Assembly: GCA_016200675.1 (NCBI GenBank)
Contig: JACQEH010000211.1
Coordinates: 1-15,113 of the forward strand
Direction: 5' to 3'
From: Chloroflexota bacterium
Lineage (GTDB): Bacteria; Chloroflexota; Limnocylindria; Limnocylindrales; CSP1-4
Length of the DNA: 15,113 nt
Shown in pieces: positions 7,537 through 14,532 of this stretch. Each line of letters begins with the position of its first letter. Positions within the stretch are counted from its first letter, which is position 1. The notes below the pieces were generated by a model. It was not told the DNA's origin, did not search any database, and was given only the letters and a program-made list of their open reading frames with translations. The translations under genes were made by a program, and so were the position numbers.

Positions 7537-8925
7537 TTGCCGACCGAACCGCCGCCTGACGCCGCGCGCCGACCTGCAACGGCCGCCTTCCTCTCGTTCC
7601 TCTTCCCCGGGGCCGGGCAGTACTACGCCGGCGCCCGCCGGGCCGCCGTGATCTTTGTGGTCCCGGTCCTGGCCCTGATCCTCTTCATCATCCTGCAGGC
7701 GCAGGGCGGCCTCGACACGTTCGCGGCCCAGATGATCGCCCCCTCATTCGCCCTCTGGACGATCCTCGTCATCGTCGCCCTCGGTGTGTGGCGCCTCGCC
7801 TCGATCGGACATGCCGTTCGGCGCTTCCCGGCTTCAACTCGGCGGACGCGGCCGGCGATGGCCATCCTCGCAGCGGTCGTCGCGGGCGTGGTCCTCATGC
7901 ACGGCCTCGCCGGCTACTACGCCTGGTCCTTCTACGACGCCGGAACCCAGATCTTTTCCGGTGACGCGACACCGAGCCCCGGCCCGTCGGAGGCTGGGAC
8001 CCCTGGACCGACGGATACCGGGATCTTCGAGACGCCCAGCGTCACCCTGCCACCGCCCACCAACCGGGTGACGTTCCTCGTCACCGGGGTCGACTCGGGC
8101 CACGATCGGACCCATGCCCTGACGGACACACTGCTCGTGGTGAGCGTCAACAAGGACACCCGCGAGGCCGTGATGCTCAGCATGCCCCGCGACACCGCCC
8201 AGTTCCCGATGTACTCGGGCGGGGTCTACGGCGACAAGATCAACTCGTTGATGACGGCCGCTCGCAACAATCCGTCGAAGTATCCGGAAGGACCCGTCGC
8301 AACGCTGAGCAAGGAGCTGAGCTTCCTCATCGGGATCCCGATCAACTACTACGCGGCCATCAACCTCGAAGGCTTCCAGACGATGGTCGACCTGGTCGGC
8401 GGTGTGGATATCGTCAACCCGAAGCCGATCACGGATCCTGTCTACGACTGGTTCAACGGCACGTACGGGTTCTTCCTCTCTGCGGGCCCGCACCACCTCG
8501 ACGGCAAGAACGCGCTGGCGTACGCGCGATCGCTGTACGGTGCCGGCGACAACGACTTCACCCGCGCGGCGCGCCAGCAGCAGCTGCTCCTGGCGCTTCG
8601 ATCGAAGATGGATGTCGGATCAATGCTCACGAAGCTCCCGGCGATCCTCAAGGTCGCGGCGAAGACGATCCAGACCGACTTCCCGCCGGACCAGATCCGG
8701 GACTACCTGGATCTCGCCAAGCAGGTCGATGACAAGAACATCCGGCGCTTCGTCCTGGGCCCGCCCTTCGAGGTCCATCCACCGACGAACACCACCGGCG
8801 GCCAGTACATCCTGCAACTCCAGTTCGACCGGATCGCGGCGCTCTCGGTCCAGCTGTTCGGCTCCGACAGCCGCTACTACGGCCCGGGCGGGAGCCCCGA
8901 CCCGAGCCCGTCGGTCCGCCCGTGA
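7537..8925 (+). CDS. LCP (LytR-CpsA-Psr) family cell-wall glycopolymer transferase
   Basis: A 462-residue membrane-anchored protein. The N-terminus has the motif FLSFLFPGAGQYYAGARRAA (18-37), then membrane helices at about 35-54, 68-86 and 107-123, then a Ser/Pro/Thr linker (143-175). The extracytoplasmic LCP domain covers about 177-355: FLVTGVDSG, D197 and R218/D219 in the block ending MLSMPRDT, GDKINSL (232-238), R331 in YARSLY, and the terminal signature DNDFTRAARQQQLL (338-351). LCP enzymes move lipid-linked glycopolymers onto peptidoglycan or wall sugars; this one probably acts on the product of the adjacent divergent cluster. The extra N-terminal helices distinguish it from the usual single-helix LCP layout. 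The start is TTG at 7537; no later start keeps the conserved N-terminal motif. The stop overlaps the DUF3048 gene. Confidence 0.92.
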   Translation: MPTEPPPDAARRPATAAFLSFLFPGAGQYYAGARRAAVIFVVPVLALILFIILQAQGGLDTFAAQMIAPSFALWTILVIVALGVWRLASIGHAVRRFPASTRRTRPAMAILAAVVAGVVLMHGLAGYYAWSFYDAGTQIFSGDATPSPGPSEAGTPGPTDTGIFETPSVTLPPPTNRVTFLVTGVDSGHDRTHALTDTLLVVSVNKDTREAVMLSMPRDTAQFPMYSGGVYGDKINSLMTAARNNPSKYPEGPVATLSKELSFLIGIPINYYAAINLEGFQTMVDLVGGVDIVNPKPITDPVYDWFNGTYGFFLSAGPHHLDGKNALAYARSLYGAGDNDFTRAARQQQLLLALRSKMDVGSMLTKLPAILKVAAKTIQTDFPPDQIRDYLDLAKQVDDKNIRRFVLGPPFEVHPPTNTTGGQYILQLQFDRIAALSVQLFGSDSRYYGPGGSPDPSPSVRP

Positions 8926-10034
8926 TGCGCGGCGGCGCCGTCCGCCGCGTGGTCGTGCTGGTGGGCGCGCTCGCGATCGCCGGGTGCTCGTCGCAGAAGG
9001 TCACGCCGGCGCCGTCGGTATCCCCGTCACCGACCGCGAGTGAGTCGGCGACCGCCTCGCCCGAGGCGAGCCCCACCCCGTTCCCTTCGCCGGAGGCGAG
9101 CTTCATCCCGGTTGCGGCACCGCTCGACGGAATGCCGTCCGATCCCGCGCTCGCAAACCGGCTCCCGATCGCCGTGATGATCGACGACAACGCCGTGGCC
9201 CGGCCGCAGTCCGGATTCAACGCGGCATCGATCGTCTACCAGGCGCCGGCGGATGGAGGCGAGGATCGCTACATGCTCGTCTTCCAGGAGCTCGATGCGA
9301 CGGATCTGGGCCCCGTGCGCAGCGGCCGGCCGTACTTCGTGTACTGGGCCTCGGAGTATCGGGCCGGGTTCGCCCACTACGGCGGCGACGAGAAGACGCG
9401 GCTCAAGGTCATCCCGTCCGTGGACGGGAAGCTCATGTACAACCTCGACGCACTCGACGGCAGCGGCACTGCCTTCCACCGGATCGCGAGCCGGGACGCC
9501 CCGCACAACGCCTACACCTCCACCGCTGACCTCCGTACCGAGGCCGCCCGACACCGCTACCCCTCGACGATGATCGCGGGCCTCGCGAACCGGCCGTTCA
9601 AGGACGACGCGGCCCCGAATGATCGCCCGGCGAGCGGATCCATCTCGATCCCCTACGGCACCGGGACGACGTCGTACACCTACGACAACGCCACCAACAG
9701 CTACCTGCGCTCGGTCGCCGGCAAGCCCCAGATCGATGCGATGGACGGCCAGCGGGTCGTGGCCCGCGACGTGGCCGTCCTCTTCATGGGCCTCTCGATC
9801 GATCCGCAATCGGAGCCGGGCCACGCGCGTCCGGTCCTCGCCCAGGTCGGCAAGGGCACGGCCTGGGTCTTCCGCGACGGCACGGTCATCAAGGGCACCT
9901 GGCAGAAGCAGGACAACGGCGCCCTGACGCGCCTCTACGACAGCGCCGGCGTGGAGATCCCCCTCGTCCGCGGCCGGATCTTCTTCCAGGTGGTCGCCAC
10001 CGGCACAAACGTCACGTACGACGCCGCGAAGTAG
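8925..10034 (+). CDS. DUF3048 (YerB-like) lipoprotein
   Basis: A 369-residue secreted lipoprotein. The signal peptide ends in the lipobox IAGC with lipidated C21, followed by a Pro/Ser/Thr/Ala linker (about 25-65). The mature domain shows the DUF3048 hallmarks: LPIAVMIDDNAVARPQSGF (80-98), ADGGEDRYMLVFQ (109-121) and LGPVRSGRPYFV (128-139). The C-terminal half (about 235-360), with GTWQKQD (324-330) and a late VRGRIFFQVV, fits the DUF3048 C-terminal domain. The biochemical function of this family is unknown to me. The ATG at 8925 overlaps the LCP stop by one base (TGATG); the GTG at 8922 is an equally placed alternative that adds one residue. Tight coupling to the LCP gene suggests a role at the cell envelope, perhaps in wall-polymer attachment. 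The stop is TAG. Confidence 0.88.
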   Translation: MRGGAVRRVVVLVGALAIAGCSSQKVTPAPSVSPSPTASESATASPEASPTPFPSPEASFIPVAAPLDGMPSDPALANRLPIAVMIDDNAVARPQSGFNAASIVYQAPADGGEDRYMLVFQELDATDLGPVRSGRPYFVYWASEYRAGFAHYGGDEKTRLKVIPSVDGKLMYNLDALDGSGTAFHRIASRDAPHNAYTSTADLRTEAARHRYPSTMIAGLANRPFKDDAAPNDRPASGSISIPYGTGTTSYTYDNATNSYLRSVAGKPQIDAMDGQRVVARDVAVLFMGLSIDPQSEPGHARPVLAQVGKGTAWVFRDGTVIKGTWQKQDNGALTRLYDSAGVEIPLVRGRIFFQVVATGTNVTYDAAK

Positions 10035-10065
10035 ACCGTCGGGCCCACCAGGAACGGGAATAATC

Positions 10066-10093
10066 TTGACATGTTACCACCTACGGTAATACT
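10066..10093 (+). promoter_or_regulatory. Promoter of the fic gene
   Basis: A perfect -35 TTGACA (10066-10071) is followed after 16 bases by AATACT (10088-10093), a fair -10. The region is AT-rich against a GC-rich background. The -10 box lies inside the inverted repeat described at 10084-10107, so a protein bound there should repress transcription. Confidence 0.6.
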
Positions 10094-10107
10094 CAGGACT
10101 ATTACCG
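10084..10107. promoter_or_regulatory. Perfect inverted repeat, candidate operator upstream of fic
   Basis: CGGTAATA (10084-10091) and TATTACCG (10100-10107) are perfect 8-base inverted arms separated by 8 bases. A third half-site, TTACC (10074-10078), forms another inverted pair with the GGTAA at 10085-10089. The arms cover the -10 box, the likely transcription start and the edge of the ribosome binding site. The arrangement is that of a repressor operator. A short RNA hairpin hiding the ribosome binding site is the alternative. Confidence 0.6.
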
Positions 10108-10111
10108 GAGG
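10107..10111 (+). promoter_or_regulatory. Strong ribosome binding site of fic
   Basis: GGAGG lies five bases before the ATG at 10117. An ATG at 10112 is out of frame with the conserved protein and too close to the site, so 10117 is preferred. This is the clearest Shine-Dalgarno site in the window. Confidence 0.8.
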
Positions 10112-10116
10112 ATGTC

Positions 10117-11208
10117 ATGCGATACCGACTCCGCGAGCAGGACGTCGCCGAGCCCGTCGAAGTGCTGGAGAAGCGGCGATGGCTGTTCGAGAACCTGCCG
10201 GTCGACCCGACCCATGCCGATTGGCTCCGCGCACGGGCCTGGGTCCGCACGATCCACGGAACCACGCGGATCGAGGGCAACACAGCATCGGACATCGAGG
10301 TCGAAGCGCTGCTCCGGGGTGAAGGCCGACCCCAGATCAGTGAGCGGGAGGCTCGCGAGATCATCGGCACCCGGGATGCCCTGTCCTTCGCGGACGAGCT
10401 GGCGGTGACAGACATTCGCCTCGACGACTCGGTCATCCGTGAGCTTCACCGGCGGGTCATGTGGAATCAGAGCCCGCTCCTGATCCCCGGTGAGTATCGA
10501 AAGGGCGAGAACCGCGTCATTGACGCCGACGGCAGTCCGATCTTCAGGACGCCGCCGTCCGGCGACGTACCTGAGCTAATGCGGGACTTCGCGGCCTGGC
10601 TCGGCAAGTCCCCGAGCGGCCACTCCGCGCCGATCGTCGCCGCGCTCGCCCACCTGGAGCTCGTAGCGATCCATCCGTTCAACGACGGCAACGGCCGGAC
10701 GGCCCGGGCTGTCGCTCGACTGATCCTGACCCGCCACGGCTACGCCCTTGGCGGCCTTGTCTCACTCGACGCGCAGCTGGACCTCGACCGCTCGGCGTAC
10801 TTCGCGGCCATTCGCGCGGCGATCGGCCGGGACTATCAGCCGAACTACGATGCGACGCCGTTCGTGGCGTACTTCGTTCAATCGCTGACACGCTCCGCCG
10901 ATCACGTGCTGGCAAGGCTGCGCGGATTGGGCGAGCTCATGATCGACATCCGACGTGCAATCTCGGATGGATCCGTACCGCCGGGCATGATCGACGGGCT
11001 GGCATTCGCCTGGGTCAATCGCCACATGCGGGCCGGGGACTACATCCGCCTGACCGGCCGGAGTCCGCAGGCGACGACGCGCGATCTCGCGGCGGCGGTC
11101 GAAGGCGGCTGGCTGCGGGCGTCAGGTGAGAAACGAGGGCGGTTCTACGTCCTTGGACAGCGGCTCCTCGAGAGGCCCTCGCAAGGCGAGATCGCCTCGC
11201 CCGGGTAG
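10117..11208 (+). CDS. Fic-domain protein (probable AMP transferase) with C-terminal winged helix
   Basis: A 363-residue Fic protein with the full active-site motif HPFNDGNGRTAR (186-197), including catalytic H186 and the D-G-N-G anion loop. A preceding flap segment GEYRKGENRV lies at about 125-134. The segment TTRIEGN (49-55) fits the (S/T)xxxE(G/N) inhibitory helix of class II Fic proteins, whose Glu blocks ATP positioning. The canonical motif predicts transfer of AMP to a Ser, Thr or Tyr hydroxyl of a target protein. The C-terminal 75 residues (YIRLTGRSPQATTRDLAAAV near 309-328, then GRFYVLG) look like a winged-helix DNA-binding domain. No separate antitoxin gene is adjacent, consistent with the built-in inhibitory helix. 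The winged helix and the palindromic operator upstream suggest autoregulation. The gene is monocistronic and convergent with the NRAMP gene, with a 24-base gap. The target is unknown. Confidence 0.93.
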   Translation: MRYRLREQDVAEPVEVLEKRRWLFENLPVDPTHADWLRARAWVRTIHGTTRIEGNTASDIEVEALLRGEGRPQISEREAREIIGTRDALSFADELAVTDIRLDDSVIRELHRRVMWNQSPLLIPGEYRKGENRVIDADGSPIFRTPPSGDVPELMRDFAAWLGKSPSGHSAPIVAALAHLELVAIHPFNDGNGRTARAVARLILTRHGYALGGLVSLDAQLDLDRSAYFAAIRAAIGRDYQPNYDATPFVAYFVQSLTRSADHVLARLRGLGELMIDIRRAISDGSVPPGMIDGLAFAWVNRHMRAGDYIRLTGRSPQATTRDLAAAVEGGWLRASGEKRGRFYVLGQRLLERPSQGEIASPG

Positions 11209-11232
11209 GGCCATAGTCCTCGCAGCCCTGGC

Positions 11233-12708
11233 TCACCCGCCCCCGACGCTCGTGACCACCAGCACCAGGGACAGCAGCACCAGCAGGCCCGTCGACACCC
11301 AGCCAATCGTGAGGAGGACGCGGCCGCTGGCCAGCGGCCCCAGGAGCGTCCGGTCGCCGGCGAGGAGCATCACGAAGACGAGGATGAACGGCAGCAGCAC
11401 GGCATTGAGCACCTGCGCCGCGAACATCACCTGGATGAGCGGCAGGCCCGGGATCATGACGAAGAGTGCCGCGAAGCCGATGAAGAAGGCCAGCAGGCCG
11501 TAGAACGCGGGCGCCTCACGCCAGTTCCAGTTGACGCCGGTCTCCCAGCCGAAGGCCTCGCAGGTCGTGTAGGCGCTGGTCAGCGGCACGACGCCCAACC
11601 CCAGGAACGAAGCCCCGAGCAGGCCGACCGCGAAGAGTGTGGCTGCGGCGGGACCTGCCAGAGGCCGGAGGGCCTGGGCGGCATCGGCAGCCGAGGCGAT
11701 CGTCGTCTGGCCGGTCGTCCAGAGGGTCGCCGCGCAGGCGACGACGATGAAGCCGGCGATGACGTTCGTGAGCAGCGCTCCGGCGAAGACATCGACGCGG
11801 CTCGCCGTCAGGTCCTCGGGGCGGAGGCCCTTGTCGGCTACGTACGACTGGATGAACGCCTGGCCCCACGGGGTGATCGTGGTGCCGACCGTGCCCACGA
11901 CGGCGAGCCAGTAGAGCGGCGAGCTCACGAGCTGCGGCGAGACGAGGTTGGTGAGGGCGGCGCCCCAGTCGGGACGGGCCAGGCTCGCCGAGACGACGTA
12001 GGCCACCGAGACCAGCACGCCGACGCCCACGAAGAGGTACTGGACCCGGCTGTAGCTGCCGAGCGCGATGAACGCCACCACGACGACGGCCGCGACCGCG
12101 GCGCTGATCTGTGGCGGGATCCCGAAGAGGCTCAGGGCCGAGCCGATTCCGGCGAACTCGGCGACCGTCGAGCCGAGGTTTGCGGCCAGCATCGTCAGGG
12201 CCGCGAACGCCCCCCAGCGAACGCCCCAGCGCTCGCGGATCAGGCCCATCAGGCCCTTGCCGGTGGCCAGCCCCAGTCGCGCCCCGACTTCCTGGGTGAA
12301 GAACAGGACGACCTGGCTGGTCAGGATGACCCACAGCAGCGAGTAGCCCCAGCGGGCGCCGACGATCGAGTAGGTCGTGATCCCGCCGGCGTCGTTGTCG
12401 GCGAATCCACTGACCAGGCCCGGGCCCAGGACGGCGAGGATGGACAGGAGGCGGACGCGCCAGAACGGCAGGCGAGGGAGCGGCCGGCGGACGGTCGGTC
12501 GACGTCGCCGGCGCGCCATGGCGCCGATGACCGTCGCACCAGCGCTCGCACCAGCGCCCGTACCGGCAGTCGCGCCGGTCGCCACGCCGGGCGTGCCCGC
12601 GCCGGCGCCCTCACCCGCTGCGCCGGCGCCCACGCCCGCTGCGCCGGCGCCCACGCCCTCGCGGGCCGCGCCCAGCGCAACCTGTTCGTCCCCGTCCCGG
12701 AAGCCCAC
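11233..12708 (-). CDS. NRAMP-family divalent metal transporter, NRMT-like (possible Mg2+ transporter)
   Basis: A 491-residue protein with about 11 membrane segments from residue 85 on. GPGLVSGFADNDAGGITTYS (95-114) marks helix 1 and TVGTTITPWGQAF (273-285) helix 6. Canonical Mn/Fe NRAMP proteins have DPGN in helix 1 and a Met-Pro-His in helix 6; here these are DAGG (106-109) and TPW (279-281). The metal-binding Asn and Met and the helix-6 His are therefore missing while one Asp remains. As I remember them, NRAMP-related magnesium transporters have similar changes. The start is GTG at 12708, 15 bases after the CBS gene, preceded by GAGGCGA; the ATG at 12519 would remove a 63-residue Gly/Ala-rich repeat extension and is a serious alternative. 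It is the second gene of the operon, which suggests the CBS protein controls it. The substrate is inferred, not shown. Confidence 0.85.
   Translation of the reverse strand: MGFRDGDEQVALGAAREGVGAGAAGVGAGAAGEGAGAGTPGVATGATAGTGAGASAGATVIGAMARRRRRPTVRRPLPRLPFWRVRLLSILAVLGPGLVSGFADNDAGGITTYSIVGARWGYSLLWVILTSQVVLFFTQEVGARLGLATGKGLMGLIRERWGVRWGAFAALTMLAANLGSTVAEFAGIGSALSLFGIPPQISAAVAAVVVVAFIALGSYSRVQYLFVGVGVLVSVAYVVSASLARPDWGAALTNLVSPQLVSSPLYWLAVVGTVGTTITPWGQAFIQSYVADKGLRPEDLTASRVDVFAGALLTNVIAGFIVVACAATLWTTGQTTIASAADAAQALRPLAGPAAATLFAVGLLGASFLGLGVVPLTSAYTTCEAFGWETGVNWNWREAPAFYGLLAFFIGFAALFVMIPGLPLIQVMFAAQVLNAVLLPFILVFVMLLAGDRTLLGPLASGRVLLTIGWVSTGLLVLLSLVLVVTSVGGG
12595..12657. repeat. 21-base tandem repeat in the NRAMP gene N-terminal extension
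   Basis: Two identical 21-base units (12616-12636 and 12637-12657) and a diverged third (12595-12615) encode the heptad GVGAGAA in the minus-strand frame. The unit is a multiple of three, so length changes keep the reading frame. The repeat lies within the extension whose translation depends on the GTG start at 12708. Confidence 0.8.
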
Positions 12709-12723
12709 TCGCCTCGCCCTCGC

Positions 12724-13980
12724 CTACCGCGTGTAGACGCGCGGGAGGCGCTTCTTCCAGGCGGTCGGGATGACCGTGTCGATGGCGTCGTCGACCGTCA
12801 CGATCCCGATCATCCGGCCCTCGGCGTCGATCACGGGCACCGCCAGCAGGTTGTAGTGGGCGACCACTTCGGCGACCTCGTCCTGGTCCGCCAGGGCGGC
12901 CACCGCCACGGGCTCCCGGATCATCACGTCCCGGATCGGCGTCTCGGGCCGGGCGACGATGAGGTCGCGCAGCGACAGGACCCCCACCAGGCGGTCCTCG
13001 AGGTCGGTCACGTAGACGTAGTAGATCGTCTCCGCGTCCGGCTCGAGCTCGCGCAGGCGGTCGATGGCGTCGCTCGCCGTGAGGTGCTCCTCAAGGGCGA
13101 TGAACTCGGTGGTCATGATCCCGCCGGCGGAATCCTCGGGGTAGCCGAGCAGCTCCTGGACCTCCTCGACCTCGTCCTTCTCCATCAGGGACAAGATCTC
13201 GTCGCGGGTGTCCTGGTCCAGGTCGGCCACGAGGTCGGCGGCGTCGTCGGGGCTCATCTCCTCGAGGATGTCGGCGGCCCGTGCGGGATCGAGGTCGCCG
13301 AGGACCTCGACCTGGGTCTCGGGTTCCATCTCCTCGAAGACGTCAGCCGCAGCCTCGTCATCGAGGGAGGCAAGGACGCCGGCGCGGTCGCGCGGGGCGA
13401 GCTGGTCGATGATCGTGGCCAGGTCGGCCGGGTGCAGCTCGGCCAGGCCGCCGTGGGGCACGCGGAGCTTGATCGAAGCGATCGACGTCTCGACCGGGTC
13501 GACGTCCTCCCAGTCGATGTAGCGCTCCGGAACGGGCAGGTTGAGGTTGCGAGCGATGGTCCGGAACTGGCGCTCCATGCCGAGCCGGCGCAGGAGCCCG
13601 GCGGCCCCGACGTCGACGGCGACCAGGTGGAGCTTGCCCTCGATCTGGTCCAGCCGGAGGTCGTTGACCCGGACGACCTTGCGACCGTCGATGTCGACGA
13701 TCTGCTTGTCCATGAGGTCGCCCTTGAGGAGGATCTCGTTCGGCCGCTGCTGGAACTTGTCGATGTCGATGGTGGGCGTGCTGAGGCGCGCCCCATTGGC
13801 GTCGAGGTGCTCGACCGATGTCCAGGGCAGGAAGATGCGCCGGCGATCGGTCTCCACGACCAGGCCGGTGACGGGCGGATAGCGATCGCCGACGGCGACG
13901 AGCAGGTCGGCGACCCGGCCAATGGACTCGCCGTTGCGATCCATGACGGGCCGGCCGATCGCCTGGCTCAGGTAGAGCAT
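12724..13980 (-). CDS. Soluble PRC-barrel / MgtE_N / tandem CBS protein, putative Mg2+ sensor partner of the transporter
   Basis: A 418-residue cytosolic protein with no membrane segment. A PRC-barrel-like domain opens the protein (LSQAIGRPVMDRNGESIGRV, 4-23, to about 62). A second such unit runs from about 85 to 125 (KGDLMDKQIVDIDGRKVVRV). An MgtE_N-like acidic helical domain covers about 180-285, with repeats such as LDDEAAADVFEEMEPE and LDPARAADILEEMSPD. The MgtE-type linker YPEDSAGGIMTTEF (280-293) leads into two CBS domains (about 287-345 and 350-408). In MgtE channels the N and CBS domains bind Mg2+ and gate the pore; here the pore domain is absent and the next gene encodes an NRAMP-type transporter instead. 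The inferred role is Mg2+-responsive control of that transporter. The ATG at 13980 has GAGGTGG four bases upstream. The stop is TAG. Confidence 0.88.
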   Translation of the reverse strand: MLYLSQAIGRPVMDRNGESIGRVADLLVAVGDRYPPVTGLVVETDRRRIFLPWTSVEHLDANGARLSTPTIDIDKFQQRPNEILLKGDLMDKQIVDIDGRKVVRVNDLRLDQIEGKLHLVAVDVGAAGLLRRLGMERQFRTIARNLNLPVPERYIDWEDVDPVETSIASIKLRVPHGGLAELHPADLATIIDQLAPRDRAGVLASLDDEAAADVFEEMEPETQVEVLGDLDPARAADILEEMSPDDAADLVADLDQDTRDEILSLMEKDEVEEVQELLGYPEDSAGGIMTTEFIALEEHLTASDAIDRLRELEPDAETIYYVYVTDLEDRLVGVLSLRDLIVARPETPIRDVMIREPVAVAALADQDEVAEVVAHYNLLAVPVIDAEGRMIGIVTVDDAIDTVIPTAWKKRLPRVYTR

Positions 13981-14195
13981 GGGCCACCTCGCGGGGGACG
14001 GTCCTGGCCGCCCGTGGCGGCCCTCGACCCCCGGGGGGCGTGGTCAGCCGCGGAAGGCGGTCGGGACCGAGGAAACGGGGGCGCGACGCGCGCCCGAGGT
14101 TCTGGGTCCGGTCTCCACGATGGGAGGCATCCTCCGGGACGAGCTTGGACGGTCCGGGCAGCAGCACGACCCGCAGGTTGTCGGCGCCGGGAACC
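13981..14195 (-). promoter_or_regulatory. Long structured 5' leader of the CBS/NRAMP operon (candidate cis-regulatory RNA)
   Basis: About 215 bases separate the predicted transcription start from the ATG at 13980, with no gene I can support in them. Perfect inverted repeats seen: 7-base arms at 14079-14085 and 14089-14095 (3-base loop), 7-base arms at 14006-14012 and 14016-14022 (3-base loop), 5-base arms at 14123-14127 and 14131-14135 (3-base loop), and a 10-base palindrome at 14028-14037. The arm GGCCGCC of the hairpin nearest the gene could instead pair with GGTGGCC at the ribosome binding site, giving two exclusive states. No known riboswitch core is evident to me. GC-rich sequence produces hairpins easily. 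Confidence 0.4.
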
Positions 14196-14201
14196 GTCGC
14201 G

Positions 14202-14231
14202 AGTGTAGTCGCCTCGCCGCCGGGTGGTCAA
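14202..14231 (-). promoter_or_regulatory. Promoter of the CBS/NRAMP operon
   Basis: On the minus strand TTGACC (14231-14226) and TACACT (14207-14202) are separated by 18 bases, a near-consensus housekeeping promoter. The transcript would start near 14195, about 215 bases upstream of the CBS-protein ATG. Confidence 0.58.
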
Positions 14232-14340
14232 CGCGCCGCGGACGGGCGTGCCGTGCCCGCGCGGGGTGCGCAGCGGGGGTACGGGTCGGGCCTCGTCGAG
14301 CGTCGGCGTGCAGCGCCTCGTCGTGCGTGGTCCGGCGGCT

Positions 14341-14481
14341 ATTCACCTCGCACGCATACCTGGCTCCCGGGAGGCCGGCGCGGGCACCCATTGGTCGCGA
14401 CGCGGGCCCGGTCCCGTCGCGCTTCGTGCGTCGTCCACGCCGTCATTCACCTCGCACGCATACCTGGCTCCCGGGAGGCCG
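14341..14481. repeat. Pair of 37-base direct repeats with palindromic core
   Basis: The same 37 bases occur at 14341-14377 and 14445-14481, 104 bases apart. Each copy holds the perfect palindrome CTCCCGGGAG, extended by GGC/GCC with one bulged base. About 20 bases before each copy are also similar (CGTGCGT then a GTCC block) with a one-base offset, so the duplicated unit is nearer 57 bases. It looks like a REP- or MITE-like intergenic element rather than coding sequence. Confidence 0.8.
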
Positions 14482-14490
14482 TTCGCGGCC

Positions 14491-14529
14491 CTCCGCTGTG
14501 GCCCTCCGCTGTGGCCCTCCGCTCGTGGC
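14491..14529. repeat. 13-base tandem repeat, three copies
   Basis: The unit CTCCGCTGTGGCC occurs at 14491-14503 and 14504-14516, followed by a diverged third copy (14517-14529). It directly follows the second 37-base repeat. Confidence 0.8.
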
Positions 14530-14532
14530 TCT

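Noticed and set aside
11209..11232. Terminator between the convergent fic and NRAMP genes
   Set aside because: The gap is 24 bases with no convincing stem followed by a T tract on either strand.
14100..14195. M-box (Mg2+) or yybP-ykoY (Mn2+) riboswitch in the leader
   Set aside because: A short stretch (GCTGCTGCCC with a nearby GTCCAAG on the minus strand) resembles part of the M-box, but I cannot find the other conserved blocks of either class as I remember them.
12856..14208. Long open frame on the plus strand (450 codons)
   Set aside because: It is antisense to the PRC/MgtE_N/CBS gene and its leader, and shows only repetitive Val/Asp/Leu shadow sequence from the acidic helical domain.
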